Below, piece by piece: positions 34,928 to 43,021 of a DNA stretch of 64,000 bases (its first letter is position 1; every line of letters begins with the position of its first letter). Location: positions 2,170,001 through 2,234,000 of the forward strand of contig NZ_CP019428.1 in assembly GCF_009834565.1 (NCBI RefSeq), written 5' to 3'. The notes beneath the pieces are model-generated. The model was not told the origin of the DNA, searched no databases, and saw only the letters and a list, made by a program, of their open reading frames with translations. The stretch is from Pseudomonas sp. R76. GTDB taxonomy: Bacteria; Pseudomonadota; Gammaproteobacteria; Pseudomonadales; Pseudomonadaceae. Made by a program: the position numbers and the translations under genes.

Positions 34928-34949
34928 GTGCCCGCGCGGCGCTTTTTTT
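34928..34949 (+). terminator. Terminator-like hairpin between phnE and phnF
   Basis: GTGCC and GGCGC form a short G+C-rich stem (one U.G pair) over CGCGC, followed by seven T residues, 4 bp before the phnF start. The stem is only 5 bp, so partial read-through is likely: an internal attenuator separating transporter from lyase genes. Confidence 0.5.
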
Positions 34950-34953
34950 AAGC

Positions 34954-35658
34954 ATGCAGTTGTCTAGACAAGATGAGCCGGTGTACCGCGAACTCGCGGA
35001 CATCCTGCGCCGTGAACTGAGCAGCTACAGCGCCGGCGACTTCCTGCCCGGCGAGGTGCACATGGCCGAGCGCTTCGGCGTCAACCGCCACACCTTGCGC
35101 CGTGCCATCGACGAGCTGGTGTTCGAAGGCAGCCTGCTGCGCCGCCAGGGCAAGGGCACCCAGGTACTCGACCGCCCGCTGATTTACTCGATGGGCGCCG
35201 AGACTTCCTACAGTCAATCGCTGTCGGCCCAGGGCGTCGGCGTGCAGGCGCTGCTGCTCAAGCGCCGCTATTGCTACGCCAGCCGCGACGAAGCCCTGCA
35301 CTTAGGCATTGCCGAGATGGCGCCGATGATCGAACTGCAAACCCTGCGCAGGCTCGATCACCAGCCGGTCAGCCTGATCCGTCATCGCTACTGCGCCAGC
35401 CGTGCGCCGTTGCTGGCCGACTACAACGGCGGTTCGTTGCGCCAGTACCTGCGCGAGCGTGACCTGCCGCTGACCCGCACCCAAAGCCTGATTGGTGCGC
35501 GTTTGCCCAACCGTGATGAAGCCGCGCTGCTGATGATGCCTCGGCACTTGCCGGCCCTCACGGTTTTTACCCTTTCCTGCGATCCCGACGGCCGCCCCGT
35601 GGAGCTGGCGCAGTCCACCAGCCGTTCGGATCGCTTTCAGTACCAAGTGGTGACTTGA
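34954..35658 (+). CDS. phnF: GntR-family regulator PhnF
   Basis: A 234-residue HutC-subfamily regulator. The winged helix (VYRELADILRRELSSYSAGD, MAERFGVNRHTLRRAIDELV, RRQGKGTQVL) is followed by a UTRA ligand domain (about 85-234). It probably represses the phn operon. There is no clear ribosome site between the T tract and the ATG, so expression may be low. Confidence 0.92.
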   Translation: MQLSRQDEPVYRELADILRRELSSYSAGDFLPGEVHMAERFGVNRHTLRRAIDELVFEGSLLRRQGKGTQVLDRPLIYSMGAETSYSQSLSAQGVGVQALLLKRRYCYASRDEALHLGIAEMAPMIELQTLRRLDHQPVSLIRHRYCASRAPLLADYNGGSLRQYLRERDLPLTRTQSLIGARLPNRDEAALLMMPRHLPALTVFTLSCDPDGRPVELAQSTSRSDRFQYQVVT

Positions 35659-36099
35659 ATGATGAGTGTGTCCCCGCGACAACATTGGATCGGCGTATTA
35701 GCCCGCGCCCAGCTCAATGAACTGCAACCCCACGAAGCCGCCTTGAAGGACGCCGAATACCAACTGATCCGCGCCCCGGAAATCGGCATGACCCTGGTGC
35801 GCGGGCGCATGGGCGGTGATGGCGCGGCCTTCAACGTTGGCGAAATGAGCGTGACCCGCTGCGTGGTGCGCCTGGCCGACGGCCGCACCGGCTACAGCTA
35901 CCTGGCTGGTCGCGACAAGCTGCACGCCGAGTTGGCCGCCCTGGCCGATGCCCATTTGCAAGGCAGCCAGCCGAGCCTGTGGCTCAGCGATTTGATCACC
36001 GCGCTGGCCACTGCCCAAGCCAAACGCCGCGCGCAAAAAGAAGCCGACACCGCTGCCACCAAGGTCGAATTCTTCACCCTGGTGCGAGGAGAAAACTGA
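35659..36099 (+). CDS. phnG: C-P lyase core subunit PhnG
   Basis: A 146-residue protein with the PhnG signatures RQHWIGVLARAQ, PEIGMTLVRGRMGGDGAAFNVGE and MSVTRCVVRL. In the PhnGHIJ complex it helps form the ribose-phosphonate intermediate with PhnI. It follows the phnF stop directly and overlaps phnH. Confidence 0.94.
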   Translation: MMSVSPRQHWIGVLARAQLNELQPHEAALKDAEYQLIRAPEIGMTLVRGRMGGDGAAFNVGEMSVTRCVVRLADGRTGYSYLAGRDKLHAELAALADAHLQGSQPSLWLSDLITALATAQAKRRAQKEADTAATKVEFFTLVRGEN

Positions 36100-36689
36100 T
36101 GAACTCTCACCTGTTACAACCGGCGTTTGTCGACCCGGTATTGGACGCCCAGCGCGGTTTTCGCGCGGCGCTCAAGGCGCTCGCCGAACCTGGCCTGCTC
36201 CAGCACTTGCCCTCGGCCCCACGCCTCGACGGCCTGGCGCCTGCCACCTACGCGCTGTGCCTGGCGCTGCTGGATATGGACACGCCGCTGTGGCTGGCGC
36301 CGAGCTTCGACACGCCGCTGATCCGCGCCAACCTGGCCTTTCACTGTGGCTGCCCGCTCACGGATAAGCGCGAAGAAGCAGCGTTCGCCTTGCTCGGCGA
36401 ACACGACCTGCTTGACCTCAGCGGTTTCGACCACGGCAACGACCGTTACCCCGACCAGTCCTGCACCTTGCTCGTGCAACTCACCGACCTGGAATCCGGA
36501 CGCGGCCTGCACTGGCGCGGCCCCGGCATCCAGACGCAACGCCTGGTCAATGTGCCGGTGCCGCAAGCCTTCTGGCTCGAACGCCAACGCCGCGAAGCCT
36601 TCCCGCGTGGCCTGGACGTGGTGTTCAGCGCAGGTCATCACCTGATCGGCCTGCCACGCAGCAGCCGACTGTTAGAGGAGCGTGCCTGA
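36099..36689 (+). CDS. phnH: C-P lyase core subunit PhnH
   Basis: A 196-residue protein: LLQPAFVDPVLDAQRGFRAA, LALLDMDTPLWLAP, LVQLTDLESGRGLHWRGPGI and GLDVVFSAGHHLIGLPRSS are PhnH hallmarks. ATG overlaps the phnG stop; the real start is after the GAGGA ribosome site, not further upstream. Confidence 0.94.
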   Translation: MNSHLLQPAFVDPVLDAQRGFRAALKALAEPGLLQHLPSAPRLDGLAPATYALCLALLDMDTPLWLAPSFDTPLIRANLAFHCGCPLTDKREEAAFALLGEHDLLDLSGFDHGNDRYPDQSCTLLVQLTDLESGRGLHWRGPGIQTQRLVNVPVPQAFWLERQRREAFPRGLDVVFSAGHHLIGLPRSSRLLEERA

Positions 36690-37765
36690 TGTACGTAGCC
36701 GTCAAGGGTGGCGAACAGGCCATCGACAATGCCCACCGCCTGCTGGCGAAAAAGCGCCGGGGCGATACCCGCGTGCCTGAACTGAGCGTGACGCAAATCC
36801 GCGAGCAACTGCCGCTGGCCGTGGCGCGGGTGATGACCGAAGGCTCGCTGTTCGACGAAGAACTGGCTGCGCTGGCGATCAAGCAAGCGGCGGGGGATTT
36901 GGTTGAGGCGATCTTCCTGCTGCGCGCCTACCGCACCACGCTGCCGCGCTTCAGCCCGAGCCTGCCGATTGATACGTCGCAGATGTCGCTGAGCCGGCGT
37001 TTGTCGGCCACGTTCAAGGACGTGCCCGGCGGTCAATTGCTCGGCCCGACCTTCGACTACACCCACCGCCTGTTGGATTTTTCGCTGCTCGCTGAAGGTC
37101 AATACCCAGGCCCGCAGACCACGCCCGAGGCGCGCATCGAAGCCTGCCCACGGGTGCTTGGTTTGCTCGCCAAAGAAGGCCTGATCAAGCACGAGGCCGA
37201 CGACAACGCCAGCGTCGCCGACATCACCCGCGACCCGCTGGAATACCCGGCCAGCCGCGCCGAGCGCTTGCAGGCCTTGGCCCGTGGCGATGAAGGTTTC
37301 CTGTTGGCGCTGGGCTATTCGACCCAGCGCGGCTACGGCCGCAACCACCCGTTTGCCGGTGAGATTCGCATTGGCGACGTGGAGGTGTGGATCGACCCCG
37401 AAGAGCTGGGCTTCCCGATCTGCCTGGGCAGCATCGAAGTGACCGAGTGCGAGATGGTCAACCAGTTCGTCGGTTCGGCCACTGAGCCGGCGCAGTTCAC
37501 GCGCGGTTACGGCCTGGCGTTCGGGCATGCCGAACGCAAAGCCATGGGCATGGCGCTGGTCGACCGCTCGCTGCGCGCCGAGGAATACAACGAAGAAGTC
37601 GTCTCACCGGCCCAACGCGAAGAGTTTGTGTTGGCCCACTGCGACAACGTCGAGGCGGCGGGGTTTGTCTCGCACCTCAAATTGCCTCACTACGTGGACT
37701 TCCAGGCCGAACTGGAGCTGATCCGCAAACTGCGCCAACCGGCCGAGGGCACCCGCCATGAATGA
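36689..37765 (+). CDS. phnI: C-P lyase core subunit PhnI (nucleosidase)
   Basis: A 358-residue protein beginning MYVAVKGGEQAIDNAHRLLA, with QLLGPTFDYTHRLLDFSLLAEGQ and TRGYGLAFGHAERKAMGMALVD. PhnI displaces adenine from ATP to make the 5-triphosphoribosyl phosphonate. It overlaps phnH by one base and phnJ by 8 bp. Confidence 0.95.
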   Translation: MYVAVKGGEQAIDNAHRLLAKKRRGDTRVPELSVTQIREQLPLAVARVMTEGSLFDEELAALAIKQAAGDLVEAIFLLRAYRTTLPRFSPSLPIDTSQMSLSRRLSATFKDVPGGQLLGPTFDYTHRLLDFSLLAEGQYPGPQTTPEARIEACPRVLGLLAKEGLIKHEADDNASVADITRDPLEYPASRAERLQALARGDEGFLLALGYSTQRGYGRNHPFAGEIRIGDVEVWIDPEELGFPICLGSIEVTECEMVNQFVGSATEPAQFTRGYGLAFGHAERKAMGMALVDRSLRAEEYNEEVVSPAQREEFVLAHCDNVEAAGFVSHLKLPHYVDFQAELELIRKLRQPAEGTRHE

Positions 37766-38624
37766 CTTGACCCAAACCCCGGCGCGCGACCCGGCGTACA
37801 ACTTCGCCTACCTCGACGAGCAGACCAAACGCATGATCCGCCGCGCCTTGCTCAAGGCTGTGGCGATTCCCGGTTACCAGGTGCCGTTCGGTGGCCGCGA
37901 GATGCCGTTGCCGTATGGCTGGGGCACGGGCGGCATGCAATTGACCGCCGCGATCCTCGGTGATGACGACGTGCTCAAGGTCATCGACCAAGGCGCCGAC
38001 GACACCACCAACGCCGTGTCGATCCGGCGCTTTTTCGCGCGCACGGCCGGCGTCGCCACCACCGAGGCCACACCGCACGCCACGGTGATCCAGACCCGCC
38101 ACCGCATCCCGGAAACCCCGTTGCAGGCTGGCCAGATCATGGTTTATCAAGTGCCGATCCCCGAGCCGCTGCGCTTTATCGAGCCGTCGGAAACCGAGAC
38201 CCGCACCATGCACGCTCTCAACGATTACGGGGTGATGCACGTGAAACTCTACGAAGACATCGCCACCTTCGGCCATATCGCCACCGCCTACGCCTACCCG
38301 GTGATGGTCGACGAGCGCTACGTGATGGACCCGTCGCCGATCCCCAAATTCGACAACCCGAAACTCGACATGAGCCCGGCGCTGATGCTGTTCGGCGCCG
38401 GTCGGGAAAAACGCTTGTACGCGGTGCCACCTTACACCCAGGTCACCAGTTTGGACTTTGAAGACCACCCGTTTGAAGTACAGAAGTGGGCGCACAACTG
38501 CGCCATCTGCGGCAGCCACGATTCCTTCCTCGATGAGCTGATTCTCGATGACGCGGGAACCCAGAGTTTTGTGTGTTCCGACACCTGGTATTGCGCCCAA
38601 CGGGTGAAGGAGAACAACCAGTGA
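37758..38624 (+). CDS. phnJ: C-P lyase radical-SAM subunit PhnJ
   Basis: A 288-residue enzyme that cleaves the carbon-phosphorus bond by glycyl/thiyl radical chemistry. The four conserved Cys are at 248, 251 (NCAICGSH), 273 and 279 (FVCSDTWYCAQ), and AIPGYQVPFGGREMPLPYGWGTGG carries the radical Gly (residue 39). All key residues are intact. GTGA overlap with phnK. Confidence 0.95.
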   Translation: MNDLTQTPARDPAYNFAYLDEQTKRMIRRALLKAVAIPGYQVPFGGREMPLPYGWGTGGMQLTAAILGDDDVLKVIDQGADDTTNAVSIRRFFARTAGVATTEATPHATVIQTRHRIPETPLQAGQIMVYQVPIPEPLRFIEPSETETRTMHALNDYGVMHVKLYEDIATFGHIATAYAYPVMVDERYVMDPSPIPKFDNPKLDMSPALMLFGAGREKRLYAVPPYTQVTSLDFEDHPFEVQKWAHNCAICGSHDSFLDELILDDAGTQSFVCSDTWYCAQRVKENNQ

Positions 38625-39394
38625 GCCAGCCTTTGCTTCAAGTACGTGACCTGTCGTTGCTTTACGGCCCGGAGAAGGGTTGCCAGGGCATCAGCTTCGA
38701 CCTGTACCCCGGCGAAGTGCTGGGCATTGTCGGGGAATCCGGCTCGGGTAAATCCACCTTGCTCTCGCTGTTGAGCGGGCGTTTGCCACCGCAAGCCGGC
38801 AGCATCGGCTACCGCAGCAAGGACGGCGAATGGCTCGACCTCTACAGCGCCAGCGAAGCCGAGCGTCGCACCTTGCTGCGCACCGAGTGGGGTTTTGTCG
38901 AGCAGAACCCGCGTGACGGCCTGCGCATGGGCGTGTCGGCCGGGGCGAATATCGGCGAGCGCCTGATGGCCCAAGGCATGCGCAATTATGCCCAGCTGCG
39001 TGGTGCCGGTCTCGACTGGCTCGGCCAGGTGGAAATCGACCCGCAGCGTATCGACGACCTGCCGCGCACTTTCTCGGGCGGCATGCAGCAGCGCCTGCAA
39101 ATCGCCCGCAACCTGGTCTCCAGCCCGCGCCTGGTGTTTATGGATGAACCGACTGGCGGCCTCGATGTGTCGGTGCAAGCGCGCTTGCTCGACCTGTTGC
39201 GCGGCCTGGTGCGTGAGCTGGACCTGGCGGTGGTAATTGTCACCCATGACCTGGCCGTTGCGCGTTTGCTCGCTGACCGTCTGATGGTGATGCGCCGCTC
39301 GCACGTGGTGGAAACCGGGCTCACCGACCAGATCCTCGACGATCCACAGCACCCTTACTCTCAACTGCTGGTGTCTTCGGTATTGCAGCCATGA
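38621..39394 (+). CDS. phnK: C-P lyase ABC-type ATPase PhnK
   Basis: A 257-residue ABC ATPase without a permease: Walker A GESGSGKST, signature TFSGGMQQRLQIARNL, Walker B LVFMDEPTGGLDVSVQ. It docks on the PhnGHIJ core. The GTG start overlaps the phnJ stop; it overlaps phnL by 4 bp. Confidence 0.94.
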   Translation: MSQPLLQVRDLSLLYGPEKGCQGISFDLYPGEVLGIVGESGSGKSTLLSLLSGRLPPQAGSIGYRSKDGEWLDLYSASEAERRTLLRTEWGFVEQNPRDGLRMGVSAGANIGERLMAQGMRNYAQLRGAGLDWLGQVEIDPQRIDDLPRTFSGGMQQRLQIARNLVSSPRLVFMDEPTGGLDVSVQARLLDLLRGLVRELDLAVVIVTHDLAVARLLADRLMVMRRSHVVETGLTDQILDDPQHPYSQLLVSSVLQP

Positions 39395-40113
39395 TGAATG
39401 CCTTGATCGAGGTCCGTGACCTCTCGAAAACCTTCACCCTGCACCAGCAGAACGGCGTGGTGCTCAACGTGCTGCGCGGTGTGGAATTCAGTGTGCAGGG
39501 CGGCGAATGCCTGGTGCTGCACGGCCAATCCGGCGCGGGTAAAAGCACCTTGCTGCGCACGCTGTACGGCAACTATCTACCGGCAGGCGGCAGCATTCGC
39601 GTAAGGCATGCTGGCGAGTGGCTGGAGTTGGTCGGCGCCGAGCCGCGCGACATTTTGCAGGTGCGCCAACACACCCTGGGCTACGTCAGCCAATTCCTGC
39701 GAGTGATTCCGCGCGTGGCCTGCCTGGACGTGGTGATGGAGCCCGCGCTGGCCCGTGGTTGGTCGAAGGCCAATGCGCAGTCACGCGCCGAGCACCTGCT
39801 GACGCGTCTGAATATTCCTCAGCGCCTGTGGCAACTGGCGCCCGGCACCTTTTCCGGTGGCGAGCAACAGCGCGTGAATATCGCCCGCGGCTTTATGGTC
39901 GAGTGGCCAGTGATGCTGCTCGACGAACCCACCGCGTCCCTGGACGACAACAACCGCCAGGTGGTGCTGGAACTGATGAACGAAGCCAAGGCAGGCGGCG
40001 CTGCGCTGATTGGCATCTTCCACGACCGCGCCGCCCGTGAAGCGGTGGCTGACCGCCATTTCGACATGACCCCCACGCCCGTTGCCGAAGAGGAATATGA
40101 ACATGCCCGCTGA
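39391..40113 (+). CDS. phnL: C-P lyase ABC-type ATPase PhnL
   Basis: A 240-residue ABC ATPase: Walker A GQSGAGKST, signature FSGGEQQRVNIARGF, Walker B VMLLDEPTASLDDNN. It is associated with PhnK in the lyase assembly. Two adjacent ATG codons begin the gene. It overlaps phnM. Confidence 0.94.
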   Translation: MMNALIEVRDLSKTFTLHQQNGVVLNVLRGVEFSVQGGECLVLHGQSGAGKSTLLRTLYGNYLPAGGSIRVRHAGEWLELVGAEPRDILQVRQHTLGYVSQFLRVIPRVACLDVVMEPALARGWSKANAQSRAEHLLTRLNIPQRLWQLAPGTFSGGEQQRVNIARGFMVEWPVMLLDEPTASLDDNNRQVVLELMNEAKAGGAALIGIFHDRAAREAVADRHFDMTPTPVAEEEYEHAR

Positions 40114-41248
40114 ACAGATCCTCAGTAATGCCCAGGTCGTCACGGCTGAGCGTGTGTTCCTCGGTTCGGTGGTGCTGCGTGACGGCAAGATCGTCGACAT
40201 CGCCGAAGGCCGCAGCCAGTTGCCCCAGGCCCAGGACCTGGGCGGTGATTGCCTGCTGCCGGGGCTGGTGGAATTGCACACCGACAACCTGGAAAAACAC
40301 ATGACCCCGCGCCCCGGCGTGGACTGGCCGTCGACCTCGGCGGTGCTCAGCCATGATGCGCAGATCATCGCGGCGGGCATCACCACGGTGTTCGACGCGG
40401 TGTCCATCGGCGATGTGAACCCCAAGGGCAACCGCATGAAAAAACTGCCGGCGATGCTCGATGCCATCGCCCAGGCAGAAGGCGCCGGGCTGACTCGCGC
40501 CGAGCACCACCTGCACCTGCGCTGCGAGTTGTGCCACCCGGACACCCTCAGCGTGTTCCGCGACCTGGTGGAAAACCCGCTGGTGCGCCTGGTGTCGGTG
40601 ATGGACCATTCGCCGGGTCAACGCCAGTTCGTGCTCGAATCCAAGTACCGTGAGTACTACATGGGCAAGTACCACCTCAACGACGAAACCATGGACGCGT
40701 TTATCCTGCTGCAAATGGCCAACTCCCGCGAGTACAGCGACCGCTATCGCGCGGCCATCGTCGAGCATTGCCTGGGGCGCGGCCTGTCGGTGGCCAGCCA
40801 TGACGACGCGACGCTTGCACATGTCGAGGAATCGGCGCGCTATGGCATGACCATCGCCGAATTCCCGACCACGCTGGAAGCGGCGAAGGGCTGCCAGGCG
40901 CTGAACATGAAAGTGCTGATGGGCGCGCCGAACGTGGTGCGCGGTGGTTCGCACTCGGGTAATGTGGCCGCCGCCGGCCTGGCGGCCGAAGGCTTGCTGG
41001 ATATACTTTCCAGCGACTACTACCCGGCCAGCCTGTTGCAGGCCGCGTTTGTGCTGGCCGACCAACAGGACGGCGGCGACCTGGCACGCGCGGTGAAGAT
41101 GATCAGCCTGGCACCGGCGCAAGCGGCGGGCCTTAACGATCGCGGTGAAATTGCTATTGGCCTGCGCGCCGACCTGGTCCAGGCCAAGCGCCGCGAAGGG
41201 CTGCCCGTAGTGCAACAAGTGTGGCGACAAGCGAAGAGGGTGTTTTGA
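40103..41248 (+). CDS. phnM: Alpha-D-ribose 1-methylphosphonate 5-triphosphate diphosphatase PhnM
   Basis: An amidohydrolase-type enzyme of 381 residues removing pyrophosphate from the lyase intermediate. It has DCLLPGLVELHTDNLEKHM (metal-binding HTD), the SVMDHSPGQRQF segment and VASHDDATLAHVEES. ATG 40103 lies 8 bp after GAGGA; ATG 40097 is also possible. Confidence 0.94.
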   Translation: MPAEQILSNAQVVTAERVFLGSVVLRDGKIVDIAEGRSQLPQAQDLGGDCLLPGLVELHTDNLEKHMTPRPGVDWPSTSAVLSHDAQIIAAGITTVFDAVSIGDVNPKGNRMKKLPAMLDAIAQAEGAGLTRAEHHLHLRCELCHPDTLSVFRDLVENPLVRLVSVMDHSPGQRQFVLESKYREYYMGKYHLNDETMDAFILLQMANSREYSDRYRAAIVEHCLGRGLSVASHDDATLAHVEESARYGMTIAEFPTTLEAAKGCQALNMKVLMGAPNVVRGGSHSGNVAAAGLAAEGLLDILSSDYYPASLLQAAFVLADQQDGGDLARAVKMISLAPAQAAGLNDRGEIAIGLRADLVQAKRREGLPVVQQVWRQAKRVF

Positions 41249-41820
41249 TGGCAGGCAGGTTGATCTATCTCATCGGGCCATCGGGTTCGGGCAAGGACAG
41301 CCTGCTGGATGCCGCGCGCCCGCGCTTGGCCGAACGCGGCTGCCGCATTGTGCGCCGGGTGATCACCCGTTCGGCCGAGGCGGTGGGCGAGGCGGCCCAA
41401 GGTGTGAGCCCCGAGCAGTTCGCCGCGATGGACGCCGAGGGCGCGTTTGCGCTCAGTTGGCACGCCAACGGGTTGTCGTATGGCATTCCCAAGGCAATCG
41501 ATGCATGGCTGGCGGCGGGGGACGATGTGCTGGTCAACGGCTCACGCGCGCACCTGGCGCAGACGCGCGTGCGTTATCCGACGGTGTTGGTGCTGTTGCT
41601 GACGGTGGACCAGGCCGTTTTGCGCCAGCGTCTTATTGCGCGCGGGCGTGAGTCGCTGGCCCAGATCGAAGAGCGCCTGGCGCGCAATGCGCAGTTCACC
41701 GCCGAGCTGATCAGCGGCAATAGCGCGGGGTTGTTTGTGCTGGATAATTCCGGCCCATTGGGCAACACCGTCGAGCGCTTGCTGTGCTGTCTGGACCAAG
41801 GGCACTCGGCATGCGCCTGA
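41248..41820 (+). CDS. phnN: Ribose 1,5-bisphosphokinase PhnN
   Basis: A 190-residue P-loop kinase related to guanylate kinase: Walker A LIGPSGSGKDSLL, RRVITRSAE, and the ARGRESLAQIEERLARN lid. It makes PRPP from ribose 1,5-bisphosphate. It starts at the phnM stop (TGATG) and overlaps phnP by 10 bp. Confidence 0.94.
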   Translation: MAGRLIYLIGPSGSGKDSLLDAARPRLAERGCRIVRRVITRSAEAVGEAAQGVSPEQFAAMDAEGAFALSWHANGLSYGIPKAIDAWLAAGDDVLVNGSRAHLAQTRVRYPTVLVLLLTVDQAVLRQRLIARGRESLAQIEERLARNAQFTAELISGNSAGLFVLDNSGPLGNTVERLLCCLDQGHSACA

Positions 41821-42560
41821 CATTGCTGGGCACCGGCGACGCGCGGCAAGTGCCGGTGTATGGCTGTGAATGTGCTGCCTGTGGCCTGGCGCGCAGCGAT
41901 GCAAGCCTGCGCCGCCTGCCGTGCAGCGCGTTGATCGAATGCGGCGACCAGCGCTGGTTGATCGACAGCGGTTTGCCCGACCTCTGCGAACGCTTCCCGC
42001 CGCGCAGCTTCAACGGGATTTTGCAGACTCACTACCACGCCGATCATGCCCAAGGTTTGCTGCATTTGCGTTGGGGCCAGGGCTTGATCATTCCGGTGCA
42101 TGGCCCGGCGGATCCTAAGGGGTTGTCCGACCTCTACAAACACCCTGGCATTCTGGATTTCAGCCAGCCGTTCGCGGCGTTCGAAACCCGGCAGTTCGGC
42201 GAGCTGAGCGTCACCGCGTTGCCGTTGCAGCATTCCAAACTGACCCTGGGTTATTTGCTCGAAGGGCAAGGGCGGCGCATCGCCTACCTCACCGACACTG
42301 TCGGCCTGCCGCCCGACACGCTGGCCTGGTTGCAGCGTGAGCCATTGGATGTGTTGGTGCTCGATTGCTCCATGCCCCCGCAGCCGCAAGCACCGCGTAA
42401 TCACAATGACCTGACGCTGGCGTTGCAAAGCATTGCGGACAGTGGCGCGCAATTGGGCGTGTTGACCCATGTGGGGCATACGCTGGATGCGTGGTTGCTG
42501 GAACATCGGCGCGAGCTGCCCAGGCATGTAACGGTGGCATGGGATGGCCGAATTCTCTAG
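41811..42560 (+). CDS. phnP: Phosphoribosyl 1,2-cyclic phosphate phosphodiesterase PhnP
   Basis: A 249-residue metallo-beta-lactamase-fold enzyme. TLLGTGDARQVPVYGCECAACGL carries the structural zinc cysteines; QTHYHADHAQGLL is the metal-binding HxHxDH; TDTVGLPPDT and LTHVGHTLDAW follow. It opens the cyclic phosphate made by PhnJ. Last gene of the operon, followed by a REPIN. Confidence 0.94.
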   Translation: MRLTLLGTGDARQVPVYGCECAACGLARSDASLRRLPCSALIECGDQRWLIDSGLPDLCERFPPRSFNGILQTHYHADHAQGLLHLRWGQGLIIPVHGPADPKGLSDLYKHPGILDFSQPFAAFETRQFGELSVTALPLQHSKLTLGYLLEGQGRRIAYLTDTVGLPPDTLAWLQREPLDVLVLDCSMPPQPQAPRNHNDLTLALQSIADSGAQLGVLTHVGHTLDAWLLEHRRELPRHVTVAWDGRIL

Positions 42561-42574
42561 GCACCGCATAACCC

Positions 42575-42660
42575 TGTGGGAGCTGGCTTGCCTGCGATAG
42601 CAGCACCTTGGTTCGCCAGCAATACCGAGTCGTCTGCATCGCAGGCAAGCCAGCTCCCAC
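42575..42660. repeat. REPIN (GCTGGC type) after phnP
   Basis: TGTGGGAGCTGGCTTGCCTG at 42575 and the inverted arm ending at 42660 flank a spacer. The right arm runs directly into a 16-bp tandem repeat. Confidence 0.88.
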
Positions 42661-42740
42661 ACAAGCCAGCTCCCACACAAGCCAGCTCCCACACAAGCCA
42701 GCTCCCACACAAGGCACCTTCCACACAAGCTGGTTCCAAC
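42645..42740. repeat. 16-bp tandem repeat derived from a REP arm (6 units)
   Basis: Units of ACAAGCCAGCTCCCAC: the first (42645-42660) differs only in its first base, three further units (to 42708) are exact, and the last two (42709-42724 ACAAGGCACCTTCCAC and 42725-42740 ACAAGCTGGTTCCAAC) are degenerate. No spacers are present, so it is not a CRISPR. Confidence 0.85.
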
Positions 42741-43021
42741 CTGGCTGTATTTCAAGTCGGGACGTGAGTGTCCTGCGCTTCTTGGCGCTGTGATGTTTGC
42801 GCAGTGTTTAATTGTAGAATTTTATGTGCGGTCCTTTATTCTCCAAGCCTGTAATTGCGGGCGGGTGAAGAATTTTAAGATGTTTTAAAGTTTGAACATG
42901 AAATACTATCGGGTTGGCGTTAGCGTGTTGTCTATGGGACTTTATTGTTGCGGTAAGTTGGAATTGCCGTCATCACAGCCTTTTGGCAGGGCTGAATATA
43001 AAGTTTTTCAAAGGATGTTTT
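42741..43021. other. AT-rich upstream region of the metalloprotease gene
   Basis: This 281-bp stretch is markedly richer in A+T than its neighbours (for example TTTAATTGTAGAATTTTATG near 42810). It probably holds the protease promoter. I see no confident gene; a longer in-frame start at 42914 exists but has no ribosome site and adds an uncharacteristic N-terminus. Confidence 0.45.

Noticed and set aside
42645..42740. Possible CRISPR array
   Set aside because: Units are 16 bp, directly adjacent, without spacers, and clearly derived from a REP arm; no cas genes are present.
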